Part shown: positions 43,515 to 50,553 of the stretch, in pieces
How the letters are laid out: each line of letters starts with the position of its first letter
Position numbering within the stretch: the first letter of the stretch is position 1
The notes under the pieces: generated by a model
Database searches by the model: none
The model's input: the letters and a program-made list of their open reading frames with translations, nothing else
What the model was told of the DNA's origin: nothing
Made by a program: the position numbers and the translations under genes
DNA from: Acidobacteriota bacterium
Lineage (GTDB): Bacteria > Acidobacteriota > Vicinamibacteria > Vicinamibacterales > UBA2999
Assembly: GCA_016184455.1 (NCBI GenBank)
Contig: JACPCS010000119.1
Location: forward strand, 1-64,000
Reading direction: 5' to 3'
Length of the DNA: 64,000 nt

Positions 43515-43958
43515 TCACAGACAACCAAGATTAGCTTGCACAACGGAGTCGATGCGCGCCTCGAATTCAGGCCGGAGATCGATGAACCGGAGGCCGATTC
43601 GATAAATCCGTGCGGCCGCTATCCGTGTCACATGGCGCACCTGCGCCTCGACATCCATCGCACTGCCCTCCATAAGCAGTTGCGCATTCACCGCCACGCC
43701 GACCGAGAGCATCTCCGTCGTCTCAATTGATACGCCTCCTCGGCTCACATCAAACAGCGCGGTCCGACCAAGTCTGGCGAATCTTGCCCAGGCGGTTTTC
43801 ACGTGAGCGCGAGGAAACTCACGGCGCTTGTCCAGTCGCCACGATAAAGGCAAGACCAACTCGGCAACGTCACCGTCCTCTTTGGGTGGCAAATCGTAGA
43901 TAAACTCGCGGATTACCGCTCCTTCACGGACCCCGGTGACCTGTGGTGGGCCCTTCAT
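43515..43958 (-). CDS. PilZ-domain protein (c-di-GMP binding)
   Basis: About 147 residues from ATG 43958, which has GGGGAG upstream; ATG 44003 is an alternative. The PilZ motifs are present: K-R-R-E-F-P-R (R-x-x-x-R type) near residue 60 and D-V-S-R-G-G-V-S-I (D/N-x-S-x-x-G) near residue 80. It should bind cyclic di-GMP and pass the signal on. It is followed by the two sigma-54 activators on the same strand, so it could link c-di-GMP to sigma-54 transcription. Confidence 0.85.
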   Translation of the reverse strand: MKGPPQVTGVREGAVIREFIYDLPPKEDGDVAELVLPLSWRLDKRREFPRAHVKTAWARFARLGRTALFDVSRGGVSIETTEMLSVGVAVNAQLLMEGSAMDVEAQVRHVTRIAAARIYRIGLRFIDLRPEFEARIDSVVQANLGCL

Positions 43959-44484
43959 CTTCTCCCCCAAGTCGTGCCGACGGTCGAAAGAAGTCTTCAC
44001 CATCGACCGTCTTGTGACCTCTACAAGGGATCCTGGCTACCAGGGAGCCCGCTCGCGCTGGAACCACACACTAATCAACTGGCTGACTTATGTCAATAAA
44101 TTTAATCCATATAGGATATACTTATACGCCATTCATGCCCTATAATTACTCAAAACATGGCGCCATATTTGAGTACACCTGGATGGTCTAGGCTGGAATC
44201 TGGCGCAAATAGGAGGCAGGCGCACTGCGAGGACCCTATTAGCAGGGTGGCTGTGGGGCAGATTAGGATGACAAAAGTCTCCAAAGCATCGAACTATATG
44301 CAGTTCAGAGGACCGCTGTGGTTTGGACGAGCCGGTCGCATAGGATCGGAGCAATATGTCATGTAAGTTATTTATACGAAATGGCTTACGCTCAGCGATC
44401 CAACGGCTATGTGAGATGAGTGGCTCGCCATTTGCGTTCTCGGTGGATGGAAGTCAGGCCATAGAGCGAATATTGGGAGCAAAA
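43959..44484. other. AT-rich divergent intergenic region of the island
   Basis: About 500 bp, the most AT-rich part of the window (for example around 44090-44150, TCAATAAATTTAATCCATAT). It separates the PilZ gene (minus) from the ribbon-helix-helix gene (plus), so promoters for both should be here. I see no clear -24/-12 sigma-54 site by eye. Confidence 0.55.
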
Positions 44485-44706
44485 ATGGCTGAAGAACGTC
44501 AGAGGATTCAGGTAGAGTTCACGCCAGAGGCTTTTGCTAGACTCAAGGAGGTCAAGGAACTATCCGGCAAGAAGAGCTATGCAGAGGTGGTCCGCGAGGC
44601 GATTCTCGTCTACGAGTGGCTACTGAAGCAGAAGCGACAAGACGCCAAGTTCCAGGTGGTGAAGGGGGATAGCCGTATGGAGGTGGAACTGGTGCCACTC
44701 CTCTAG
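44485..44706 (+). CDS. Ribbon-helix-helix DNA-binding protein
   Basis: 73 residues from ATG 44485, which has GGGAG at a good distance; an in-frame ATG at 44356 is less likely. The pattern R-I-Q-V-E-F-T-P-E-A-F-A-R-L-K-E-V-K-E-L-S-G-K-K-S is a CopG/Arc-like strand-helix-helix, continued by Y-A-E-V-V-R-E-A-I-L-V-Y. It likely binds operator DNA as a dimer. It pairs with a small membrane protein gene 3 nt downstream and has base usage unlike the surrounding genome. Confidence 0.78.
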   Translation: MAEERQRIQVEFTPEAFARLKEVKELSGKKSYAEVVREAILVYEWLLKQKRQDAKFQVVKGDSRMEVELVPLL

Positions 44707-44709
44707 TCT

Positions 44710-45054
44710 GTGGTCGTTCGTCTCCCGCCTACGGAAAGCGGTATCCCAACCGAGATGGAGCAGGCCGCTCCCAAGGTCATTACCGAGGAGGTCCCAGACC
44801 TCCCTGCGCTGGATCCGTCAACTTCCCGGTCCCCGATAGAGCACCGGAGAGAATACATAGCCGCGCTGTTGGCGATCGGGGTGTTCCTGATCTTCTTTGC
44901 GCTTGTACTATCCCCGGTCATTTATTGGTTTAGGTATGAGGGTGGGCCCCCTGAGCAGATGCTCGTCTACGTGAAGGATGCGACGGGAATAGTAGCGGCC
45001 CTGCTGGGTGCGATGGTCGGCTTTTACTTCTCGCAAAAGAGGCTCGACCAGTAG
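44710..45054 (+). CDS. Small two-helix membrane protein
   Basis: 114 residues from GTG 44710 (ATG 44755 is an alternative). Two hydrophobic segments, A-L-L-A-I-G-V-F-L-I-F-F-A-L-V-L and A-T-G-I-V-A-A-L-L-G-A-M-V-G-F-Y-F, are separated by a short loop; the second ends in F-S-Q-K-R. This topology recurs in small accessory membrane proteins. The gene follows the ribbon-helix-helix gene and shares its orientation. Function unknown. Confidence 0.65.
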   Translation: MVVRLPPTESGIPTEMEQAAPKVITEEVPDLPALDPSTSRSPIEHRREYIAALLAIGVFLIFFALVLSPVIYWFRYEGGPPEQMLVYVKDATGIVAALLGAMVGFYFSQKRLDQ

Positions 45055-45297
45055 GCGAGCGCGGTGCTGGGACTGCTCGGTCTCGATCCCCGACTCGAGC
45101 GGCCAAGGTTTGCGTTATCGATTCACGAAGTACGGGACGAGACGAGTCGGTACTCCTGAAGGGGAAGTCGGTGGAGGCTTGCGATAGCGCATCCCCATGA
45201 AGCCCGCGACCATCGTCGCCCTCACCGTATGCGTCCAAGAGATCCAGGCAAGACGCGATGATGCGCGGGGGCGGGGCCTTCCGACGCTTTCGGATGC

Positions 45298-47376
45298 TCA
45301 GTGAGCCGTCAGCTGGGTGGCAGTGCGCGTGACGTGCGCCTGCGCGATGACCCACGCCCGAATCGCCTCGGCCTCCTCCGCATCGATCACCTGCGCGAAC
45401 GACGCCATGCCGTTCGCCTTCAGCCCGCCGCCAAGGACGACAGCGGCCCACGTGTCTTTCGATCCGAGCGCCGCGCTGTAGCGCAGGTCCGGCAGGATGC
45501 CGAGGTTCGCGGACGCGGTCAGCGGCGGCGGCGCGAGCGTCCGCTCCGGAGGCGGTGGAGGCGCCGGCAGCGCCGCCTTGCCATCGAGCGCGTAGACGAG
45601 CAGGCGGGAGCGGTTCGGCAGCGAGTTGCCTTTCGCATTGGCACGAGCACCGGACATCGCCCACGACCCGCCGGTCCCGACCACGACGGCCACGTACTGC
45701 ATGCCGCCGACCGAGTACGTCATCGGTGGGGCGATCACACCGGTCTCGGTCCCGGCCGACCAGAGCGGCTTCCCGCTCGCCGCGTCGAACCCTTCGAAGC
45801 GCCCCGTGCCGGTCCCCTGAAAGACGAGGCCACCTGAGGTCGAGAGCAGCCCGCCGTTGGCATTCCCTTCGCGATCGACGCCCCACACCTCGCGCTCGGC
45901 GACAGGGTCCCACGCGACGAGCCGTCCGCCCACGCTCGCAAGCGTCGCCTCGGCCGCCGCGCGCGCCGTCCCATCCACCGACGCCGCTGCTCGGCGGATA
46001 CCGAGATTCGTGGTGAGCGGCGACGGGGTAAACGCCGCGTCGTGCGCAAAGGTGTAGTTCCCCTTGTGCACGGGGATGTACACGAGTCCGGTCTGCGGGC
46101 TGAACGACATCGGATGCCACGTGTGTGCGCCGTTCGGACTCTGCAGCGACAGGAACGGCTGCCCGGTCTTGTAGAACCGCGCGTTCGGCGTCTCCACGGG
46201 CCGGCCGGTCTTCATGTCGACGTGAGTCGCCCAGCTGATCTCGGTGAAGTTCCTGGCCGAAATGAGCTGCCCGGTCTTCGCGTCGAGCACGTAGAAGAAG
46301 CCGTTCTTGGGCGCCTGCATGACAACCCTGCGCGTCGCGCCGTCGATCCGCAGGTCGGCCACGATGATGTGCTGCGTCGCGGTGTGGTCCCACGTCTCGC
46401 CCGGCGACGTCTGGTAGTGCCACACGTACGAGCCGTCGTCCGGATCGAGCGCGACGATCGAGGCGAGGAACAGGTTGTCGCCCTTGCCCTCGCTGCGGAG
46501 CATGTGGTTCCACGGCGATCCGTTGCCGACGCCGACGTAGAGCAGATCGAGCTCCGGGTCGTACGCCATCGAATCCCACACCGTGCCGCCGCCGCCCAGC
46601 GTCCACCATTCGCCGCTCCACGTGGCGGCGGCCATCTTCAGCGCGGGGCTTTCGAAGCCGTCGGCGGGATTGCCGGGCACGGTGTAGAACCGCCACGCGA
46701 GCTGCCCGGTCTCGGCGTCGTACGCCGAGATGTATCCGCGCACGCCGAACTCCGCGCCGGCGTTGCCGATGAGGACCTTGCCCTTCACGACGCGCGGCGC
46801 GCCCGTGATCGTGTACGGCTTGGTGCGATCGACGGTGTTGACGTCCCACAGCTCACGACCGGTTGCCGCGTCGAGCGCGATGAGCCGGCCGTCGAACGAG
46901 CCGACGTAGACCTTGCCGTTCCAGGCGGCGACGCCCCGATTGACCACGTCGCAGCAGGCGTTGACGGCCCATTCGCCCGGCACCTCGGGGTCATAGGCCC
47001 ACAGGGGCTTCCCGGTGGCGGCGTCGTACGCCTTGACGCGGCTCCACGCGGTCGACACGTACAGCACGCCGTCGACCACAATCGGCGTCGCCTCCTGGCC
47101 GCGGCGCGAATCGAAGTCGGCGAACCACGCGAGGGCGAGCCGGCCGACGTTCTGCGTGGTGATCTGATCGAGAGGGCTGAAGCGCTGCTCACCGTAGGTG
47201 CGCCCGTGGGACATCCACTGGCCGGGCTCCGCGTCGGCGGCAAGGAGCCGCGGGGCGGTGACCGCGGCGGGGCCTGTCGGCGCGGCACCTTCAGCCGCCG
47301 AGTCGCGCGAGGGTGTACAGGCTGCCGCGGCACAGGCGGCGACCAGCAGTCCGACGAGGCACGTGCGCTCGAGCAT
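45298..47376 (-). CDS. PQQ-dependent dehydrogenase lipoprotein with heme-less cytochrome tail
   Basis: 692 residues from ATG 47376 (GGAGGG upstream; longer in-frame ORF rejected). The N-terminus is a lipoprotein signal (L-V-A-A-C-A-A-A-A-C-T). The propeller follows, with the adjacent-Cys motif N-A-C-C-D of quinohaemoprotein alcohol dehydrogenases and repeats such as A-Y-D-A-A-T-G-K-P-L-W. After a Pro-rich linker (P-A-P-P-P-P-P) the tail N-L-G-I-L-P-D-L-R-Y is the second half of a cytochrome c domain, but the C-x-x-C-H segment that should precede it is missing. The last part lies in the 178-bp repeat. It probably oxidises alcohols without its own heme. Confidence 0.9.
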   Translation of the reverse strand: MLERTCLVGLLVAACAAAACTPSRDSAAEGAAPTGPAAVTAPRLLAADAEPGQWMSHGRTYGEQRFSPLDQITTQNVGRLALAWFADFDSRRGQEATPIVVDGVLYVSTAWSRVKAYDAATGKPLWAYDPEVPGEWAVNACCDVVNRGVAAWNGKVYVGSFDGRLIALDAATGRELWDVNTVDRTKPYTITGAPRVVKGKVLIGNAGAEFGVRGYISAYDAETGQLAWRFYTVPGNPADGFESPALKMAAATWSGEWWTLGGGGTVWDSMAYDPELDLLYVGVGNGSPWNHMLRSEGKGDNLFLASIVALDPDDGSYVWHYQTSPGETWDHTATQHIIVADLRIDGATRRVVMQAPKNGFFYVLDAKTGQLISARNFTEISWATHVDMKTGRPVETPNARFYKTGQPFLSLQSPNGAHTWHPMSFSPQTGLVYIPVHKGNYTFAHDAAFTPSPLTTNLGIRRAAASVDGTARAAAEATLASVGGRLVAWDPVAEREVWGVDREGNANGGLLSTSGGLVFQGTGTGRFEGFDAASGKPLWSAGTETGVIAPPMTYSVGGMQYVAVVVGTGGSWAMSGARANAKGNSLPNRSRLLVYALDGKAALPAPPPPPERTLAPPPLTASANLGILPDLRYSAALGSKDTWAAVVLGGGLKANGMASFAQVIDAEEAEAIRAWVIAQAHVTRTATQLTAH
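45332..45509. repeat. 178-bp direct repeat, right copy
   Basis: Same orientation as 40989-41166, two mismatches (one changes Glu to Gly, the other is silent). It lies inside the 3' end of the intact PQQ dehydrogenase gene. Confidence 0.95.
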
Positions 47377-47419
47377 GGAGCTATCCCTCCGGTGGCCGTG
47401 ATTATAGTAGGATGCAGCC

Positions 47420-47453
47420 CGACCTACGGAGGACCCCCGACCTACGGAGGACC
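47420..47453 (+). promoter_or_regulatory. Duplicated Shine-Dalgarno unit before the DUF6152 gene
   Basis: The 16-base unit CGACCTACGGAGGACC occurs twice with an 18-base period (47420-47435, 47438-47453). Each copy carries GGAGG; the second is 4 nt from the ATG at 47455. Confidence 0.7.
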
Positions 47454-47454
47454 T

Positions 47455-47865
47455 ATGACACGCGCTCGAGTGACGACCCTCCTGGCGGTTTCCTTCTGCG
47501 GCCTGGCCCTCGCGGGGGGCGCGTGGGCGCACCACAGCATTCAGGCCCAGTTCGACATCAACAAGCACATTACGGTCAGCGGCGCGGTGGTGCGGATCGA
47601 GTTCATCAATCCGCATTCCTACCTGACGGTGAACGCCACGGACGCCGACGGCAAGGTGACGCGGTGGGCGTTCGAGATGGGCGCCGCGGCTCAGCTTCGC
47701 CGGGCCGGTTTGAGCCGCGCCGATCGCGGCGGCATCAAAGCCGGCGATCAGGTCACCGTCGTCGCGCTCGCTGCGCGCGACGGCTCGACGAGCGGCCTGC
47801 TCCAGGAGCTGAAAATGGCCGACGGCCGCGAGTTCAAGTTCACGCCGGATCCGAACGGCAACTGA
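47455..47865 (+). CDS. DUF6152 exported protein (second copy)
   Basis: 136 residues from ATG 47455; longer upstream frame rejected as antisense of the PQQ gene. The signal peptide ends G-A-W-A, so the mature protein would start H-H-S-I-Q-A-Q-F-D. The core V-R-I-E-F-I-N-P-H-S-Y-L-T-V-N-A-T-D-A-D-G and W-A-F-E-M-G match the copy at 30064-30462. It opens a co-directional set of exported proteins and has an unusual tandem ribosome binding site. Confidence 0.88.
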   Translation: MTRARVTTLLAVSFCGLALAGGAWAHHSIQAQFDINKHITVSGAVVRIEFINPHSYLTVNATDADGKVTRWAFEMGAAAQLRRAGLSRADRGGIKAGDQVTVVALAARDGSTSGLLQELKMADGREFKFTPDPNGN

Positions 47866-47881
47866 CGCAAGGAGGGTCGCT

Positions 47882-48826
47882 ATGCGCCTGCGGGCCTTGA
47901 ACGGTGTCGTCGCCGCGGCGGCGACGCTCGGCCTTCTCTCCGTGGCGGTGTTCGCCCAGGAGTTCTCGCAGATCCGCCGGACCACGAACGCGCCGCCGAA
48001 GCCTTCGGGTGTGACGCCGCGCACCGCCGACAGACATCCGGACCTGACCGGCGTCTGGAACGGGTTGGGCGACAACCTGCTCGGCATTCCGAATCAGATC
48101 GCCAACAACGGCCTTTCGATCGAGAGCGACACCACGACCCGCGACCTCCACAACGGGGCGCTCATCGCGACGTTCCCCCGCAACACGAACCGGCCGCACA
48201 ACAACGAGCAGGGCGAGCGCGCCGCCTCGCTGCTGCGGCGGGTCGGCTCGAACCGGCCGGTCTACAAGCCGGAGTACTGGGAGACGGTCAAGAACCTCGA
48301 CCACAACTCCAACGAGGAAGACCCGTCGAACAACTGCATGCCGGCCGGGATTCCGCGCGGCGGCATCCCGTCGTACATCGGCCAGTTCCCGAACCATCTC
48401 ATCTTCGTCTATCCCGGCCAGGGCGGGTTGATCGCAACGCAGACGATGTACCGCATGATTCCGACCGACGGCCGCACGCACACGCCGCTGCAGGAGCTGG
48501 ACGGTACTTACACGGGCGAGGGCATCGGCCACTGGGAAGGCGACACGCTGGTCGTCGACACGTGGGGCTTCGTGCCCGACACGTGGTTCGATCAGATCGG
48601 CGGATACTTCCACAGCGAGAACATGCACACGATCGAGCGCTTCACGCGCAACGGCAACACCCTGACGTGGACCGTGACGGTCGAGGACCCCGACGTGCTC
48701 CTCGAGCCATGGACCTCGACGCCGCGCGTGGCGCTCCTCAACCCGCGGGCGAACGCCGTGCTGCCCGAATCGCTCCCGTGCAGCGAGCGCGACTTGAGCC
48801 ACCTCGTCACGAAAGAGCATCACTGA
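47882..48826 (+). CDS. Exported acidobacterial family protein (H-P-D-L-T-G-V-W)
   Basis: 314 residues with a signal peptide (V-A-V-F-A-Q). Mature start region: P-R-T-A-D-R-H-P-D-L-T-G-V-W-N, then the family module G-H-W-E-G-D-T-L-V-V-D-T-W-G-F, H-S-E-N-M-H-T-I-E-R-F and E-D-P-D-V-L-L-E-P-W. Starts 17 nt after the DUF6152 stop with AAGGAGG upstream. The same pairing (DUF6152 plus this family) is seen at 28317-30462, supporting a joint role. Confidence 0.85.
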   Translation: MRLRALNGVVAAAATLGLLSVAVFAQEFSQIRRTTNAPPKPSGVTPRTADRHPDLTGVWNGLGDNLLGIPNQIANNGLSIESDTTTRDLHNGALIATFPRNTNRPHNNEQGERAASLLRRVGSNRPVYKPEYWETVKNLDHNSNEEDPSNNCMPAGIPRGGIPSYIGQFPNHLIFVYPGQGGLIATQTMYRMIPTDGRTHTPLQELDGTYTGEGIGHWEGDTLVVDTWGFVPDTWFDQIGGYFHSENMHTIERFTRNGNTLTWTVTVEDPDVLLEPWTSTPRVALLNPRANAVLPESLPCSERDLSHLVTKEHH

Positions 48827-48831
48827 GTCCG

Positions 48832-49677
48832 ATGATGTCCAGAATCGCGCGGACCTTTCTCGTCGCAGCGTGTGCCGCGTCGGCCGTCCACACCGCGGGG
48901 GCCCAGAGCGCGCCGGATCGCGCCGCAGTGCTCCGGGCCGCGGCAGACGCGCTCGGCATGGTGCGGTGGTCGGACATCGGCGCCGGCGCCACGCGCCTGC
49001 CAGGCATCGACGTCGTCAATACGATGGAGTTCTGGGCGGCGGGCACCGTCGACGTCGGCGGCAAGCCGATGAAGACGGACTATCACGCCGCCATCGGCTA
49101 CAACCCGGCGGCCATGCGGGTGGAGCTGATGTCCGGCGGCAAACGGCAGGGGCCGTTTCAAACCGTGCGCGAGACGTTCGCGTGGGACGAATCAGAGTTC
49201 GGGGGCGGTCTCGTCGCGGGAAAAGGGACAGCCACGCCGGCGATGGCCGCGCTTCGCGACCGGCTGCTCCTCCTCTGGACGCTCCCGTTCGGCGTCGTCA
49301 AGGCGGCGCTGGCCGCCGGCGACAAGACGACGGTCGCCTTTGAGGGCGGCGCGACGGTTATGACGGTTCCACTGAGCGGGCCGCTCGCGGGCGTCACCGT
49401 ACGAGCGACGCTCGACGCCAACAGCCTCATCACGAAAGTCGACACGCGCGCCGACAACCCCGCGCTCGCCGCGCTGGCCACCGAGACCGAGTACTCGAAC
49501 TACGCGGATCGCGCCGAGGTGCTGACCGATATCAGGACTCCGGGCCGCATCGTGCGCAAGCAGGGCACCCGCACGCTGCTGGACATCCAGGTCATGAAGT
49601 GGGAGACCAATAATCCCTACCTCGTGTTCCCGGTGCCCGCGAACGTGAAAGCGGCCGCCTCCGCGAACGCCCGCTGA
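48832..49677 (+). CDS. Exported protein of unknown function
   Basis: 281 residues from ATG 48832, a few bases after the previous stop. A signal peptide ends T-A-G-A-Q. The middle resembles the LolA-like or outer-membrane lipoprotein carrier type of beta-sheet seen in other acidobacterial exported proteins (T-M-E-F-W-A-A-G-T-V-D-V-G-G, Y-S-N-Y-A-D-R-A-E-V, then P-G-R-I-V-R-K). I cannot assign a family with certainty. It belongs to the run of exported-protein genes that starts with DUF6152. Confidence 0.75.
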   Translation: MMSRIARTFLVAACAASAVHTAGAQSAPDRAAVLRAAADALGMVRWSDIGAGATRLPGIDVVNTMEFWAAGTVDVGGKPMKTDYHAAIGYNPAAMRVELMSGGKRQGPFQTVRETFAWDESEFGGGLVAGKGTATPAMAALRDRLLLLWTLPFGVVKAALAAGDKTTVAFEGGATVMTVPLSGPLAGVTVRATLDANSLITKVDTRADNPALAALATETEYSNYADRAEVLTDIRTPGRIVRKQGTRTLLDIQVMKWETNNPYLVFPVPANVKAAASANAR

Positions 49678-49679
49678 CC

Positions 49680-50553
49680 TTTTCGCTCTCGCGCCAGCTC
49701 TTCCTCCGCCTTCTCGGCGTCGTCTATCTGATCGCGTTCGTGTCGCTCGGCGTGCAGATGACCGGGCTCGTTGGCGCGCGCGGCATCCTGCCGATCTCGG
49801 AGTTCCTGCCGTCCGTGTACGCCGAGTACGGCGCGCGGGCCCTACGGCTTCTTCAACCTGCTCACGATCGCGCTCTATCTGGCCACGCTCGACGACACCG
49901 TCTTGCGACGACTCCCACGTGCCTGTGGCGCGAACCCTTCGGGTTCGCGCGGCGAGCCTGAAAGGCTCGCCCCACAAGCAGACCCCCGCGCGTGGCGGCG
50001 TGCCACGACCACGGCGGCAATCGCGCTCGCGGTCGTCAGCCTGGCGGCGTGCATCCGCGACATGGAGCTCACCGCGCGCGGCACGACGAGCCTGCGCGGC
50101 ACGTGGGCCGGCACGGCGCTGCAGTGGGTCGCGCCGTTTCGCGCGGTCAACGGCTACGGGCTGTTCCGCGTGATGACCACGTCGCGGCCGGAAATCGTTC
50201 TCGAGGTCAGCGCCGATGGGCAGAGCTGGCGGGAGTACGAGTTTCGGTGGAAAGCCGGGGATCCGATGCGGCGGCCGCGCTTCGTCGAGCCGCACATGCC
50301 GCGACTCGACTGGCAGATGTGGTTCGCCGCGCTCGATCCGGGCTCGGCTCAGTACTGGCTCGATCGCCTGGTGCAGCGGATCCTGGCCGGTGAACCGGCG
50401 GTCACACGCCTCCTCGGTCCGAGCCCGCTTCCAGACCGGCCGCGGTTTGCAAGGCTTGCGTACTACGATTACCGGTTCACGACGCCGGCGGAGCGGGCCG
50501 CCACGGGTGCATGGTGGCGGCGCACGTTCGTGGCGTACCTGACTCCAAATTAG
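49680..50553 (+). pseudogene. Lipase maturation factor family gene with internal deletion and frameshift
   Basis: The first 50 codons (L-F-L-R-L-L-G-V-V-Y-L-I-A-F-V-S-L-G-V-Q and G-A-R-G-I-L-P) are the N-terminal part of an LMF-type membrane protein. Around 49843-49850 the frame shifts and the text becomes G-P-Y-G-F-F-N-L-L-T-I-A-L, which in intact family members lies some 200 residues later. The C-terminal domain (V-S-A-D-G-Q-S-W, Y-E-F-R-W-K-A-G-D) is intact up to 50553. A composite palindrome sits between the membrane part and this domain. The protein is therefore broken. Confidence 0.75.
49922..49982. repeat. Composite palindrome 2
   Basis: It has two perfect hairpins: GCGAACCC-TTC-GGGTTCGC (49930-49948) and GGCGAGCCT-GAA-AGGCTCGCC (49951-49971). 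The outer flanks (GCCTGTGG and CCACAAGC) are also inverted copies. It lies inside the decayed LMF gene. Confidence 0.8.

Noticed and set aside
41167-45331. Prophage or classical integrative element
   Set aside because: No integrase, structural or replication gene is seen; only the repeat architecture and base composition suggest mobility.
47377-48087. N-terminal extension of the PQQ dehydrogenase frame up to 48087
   Set aside because: It would overlap the DUF6152 gene in antisense; the ATG at 47376 has a good ribosome site and a lipoprotein signal.
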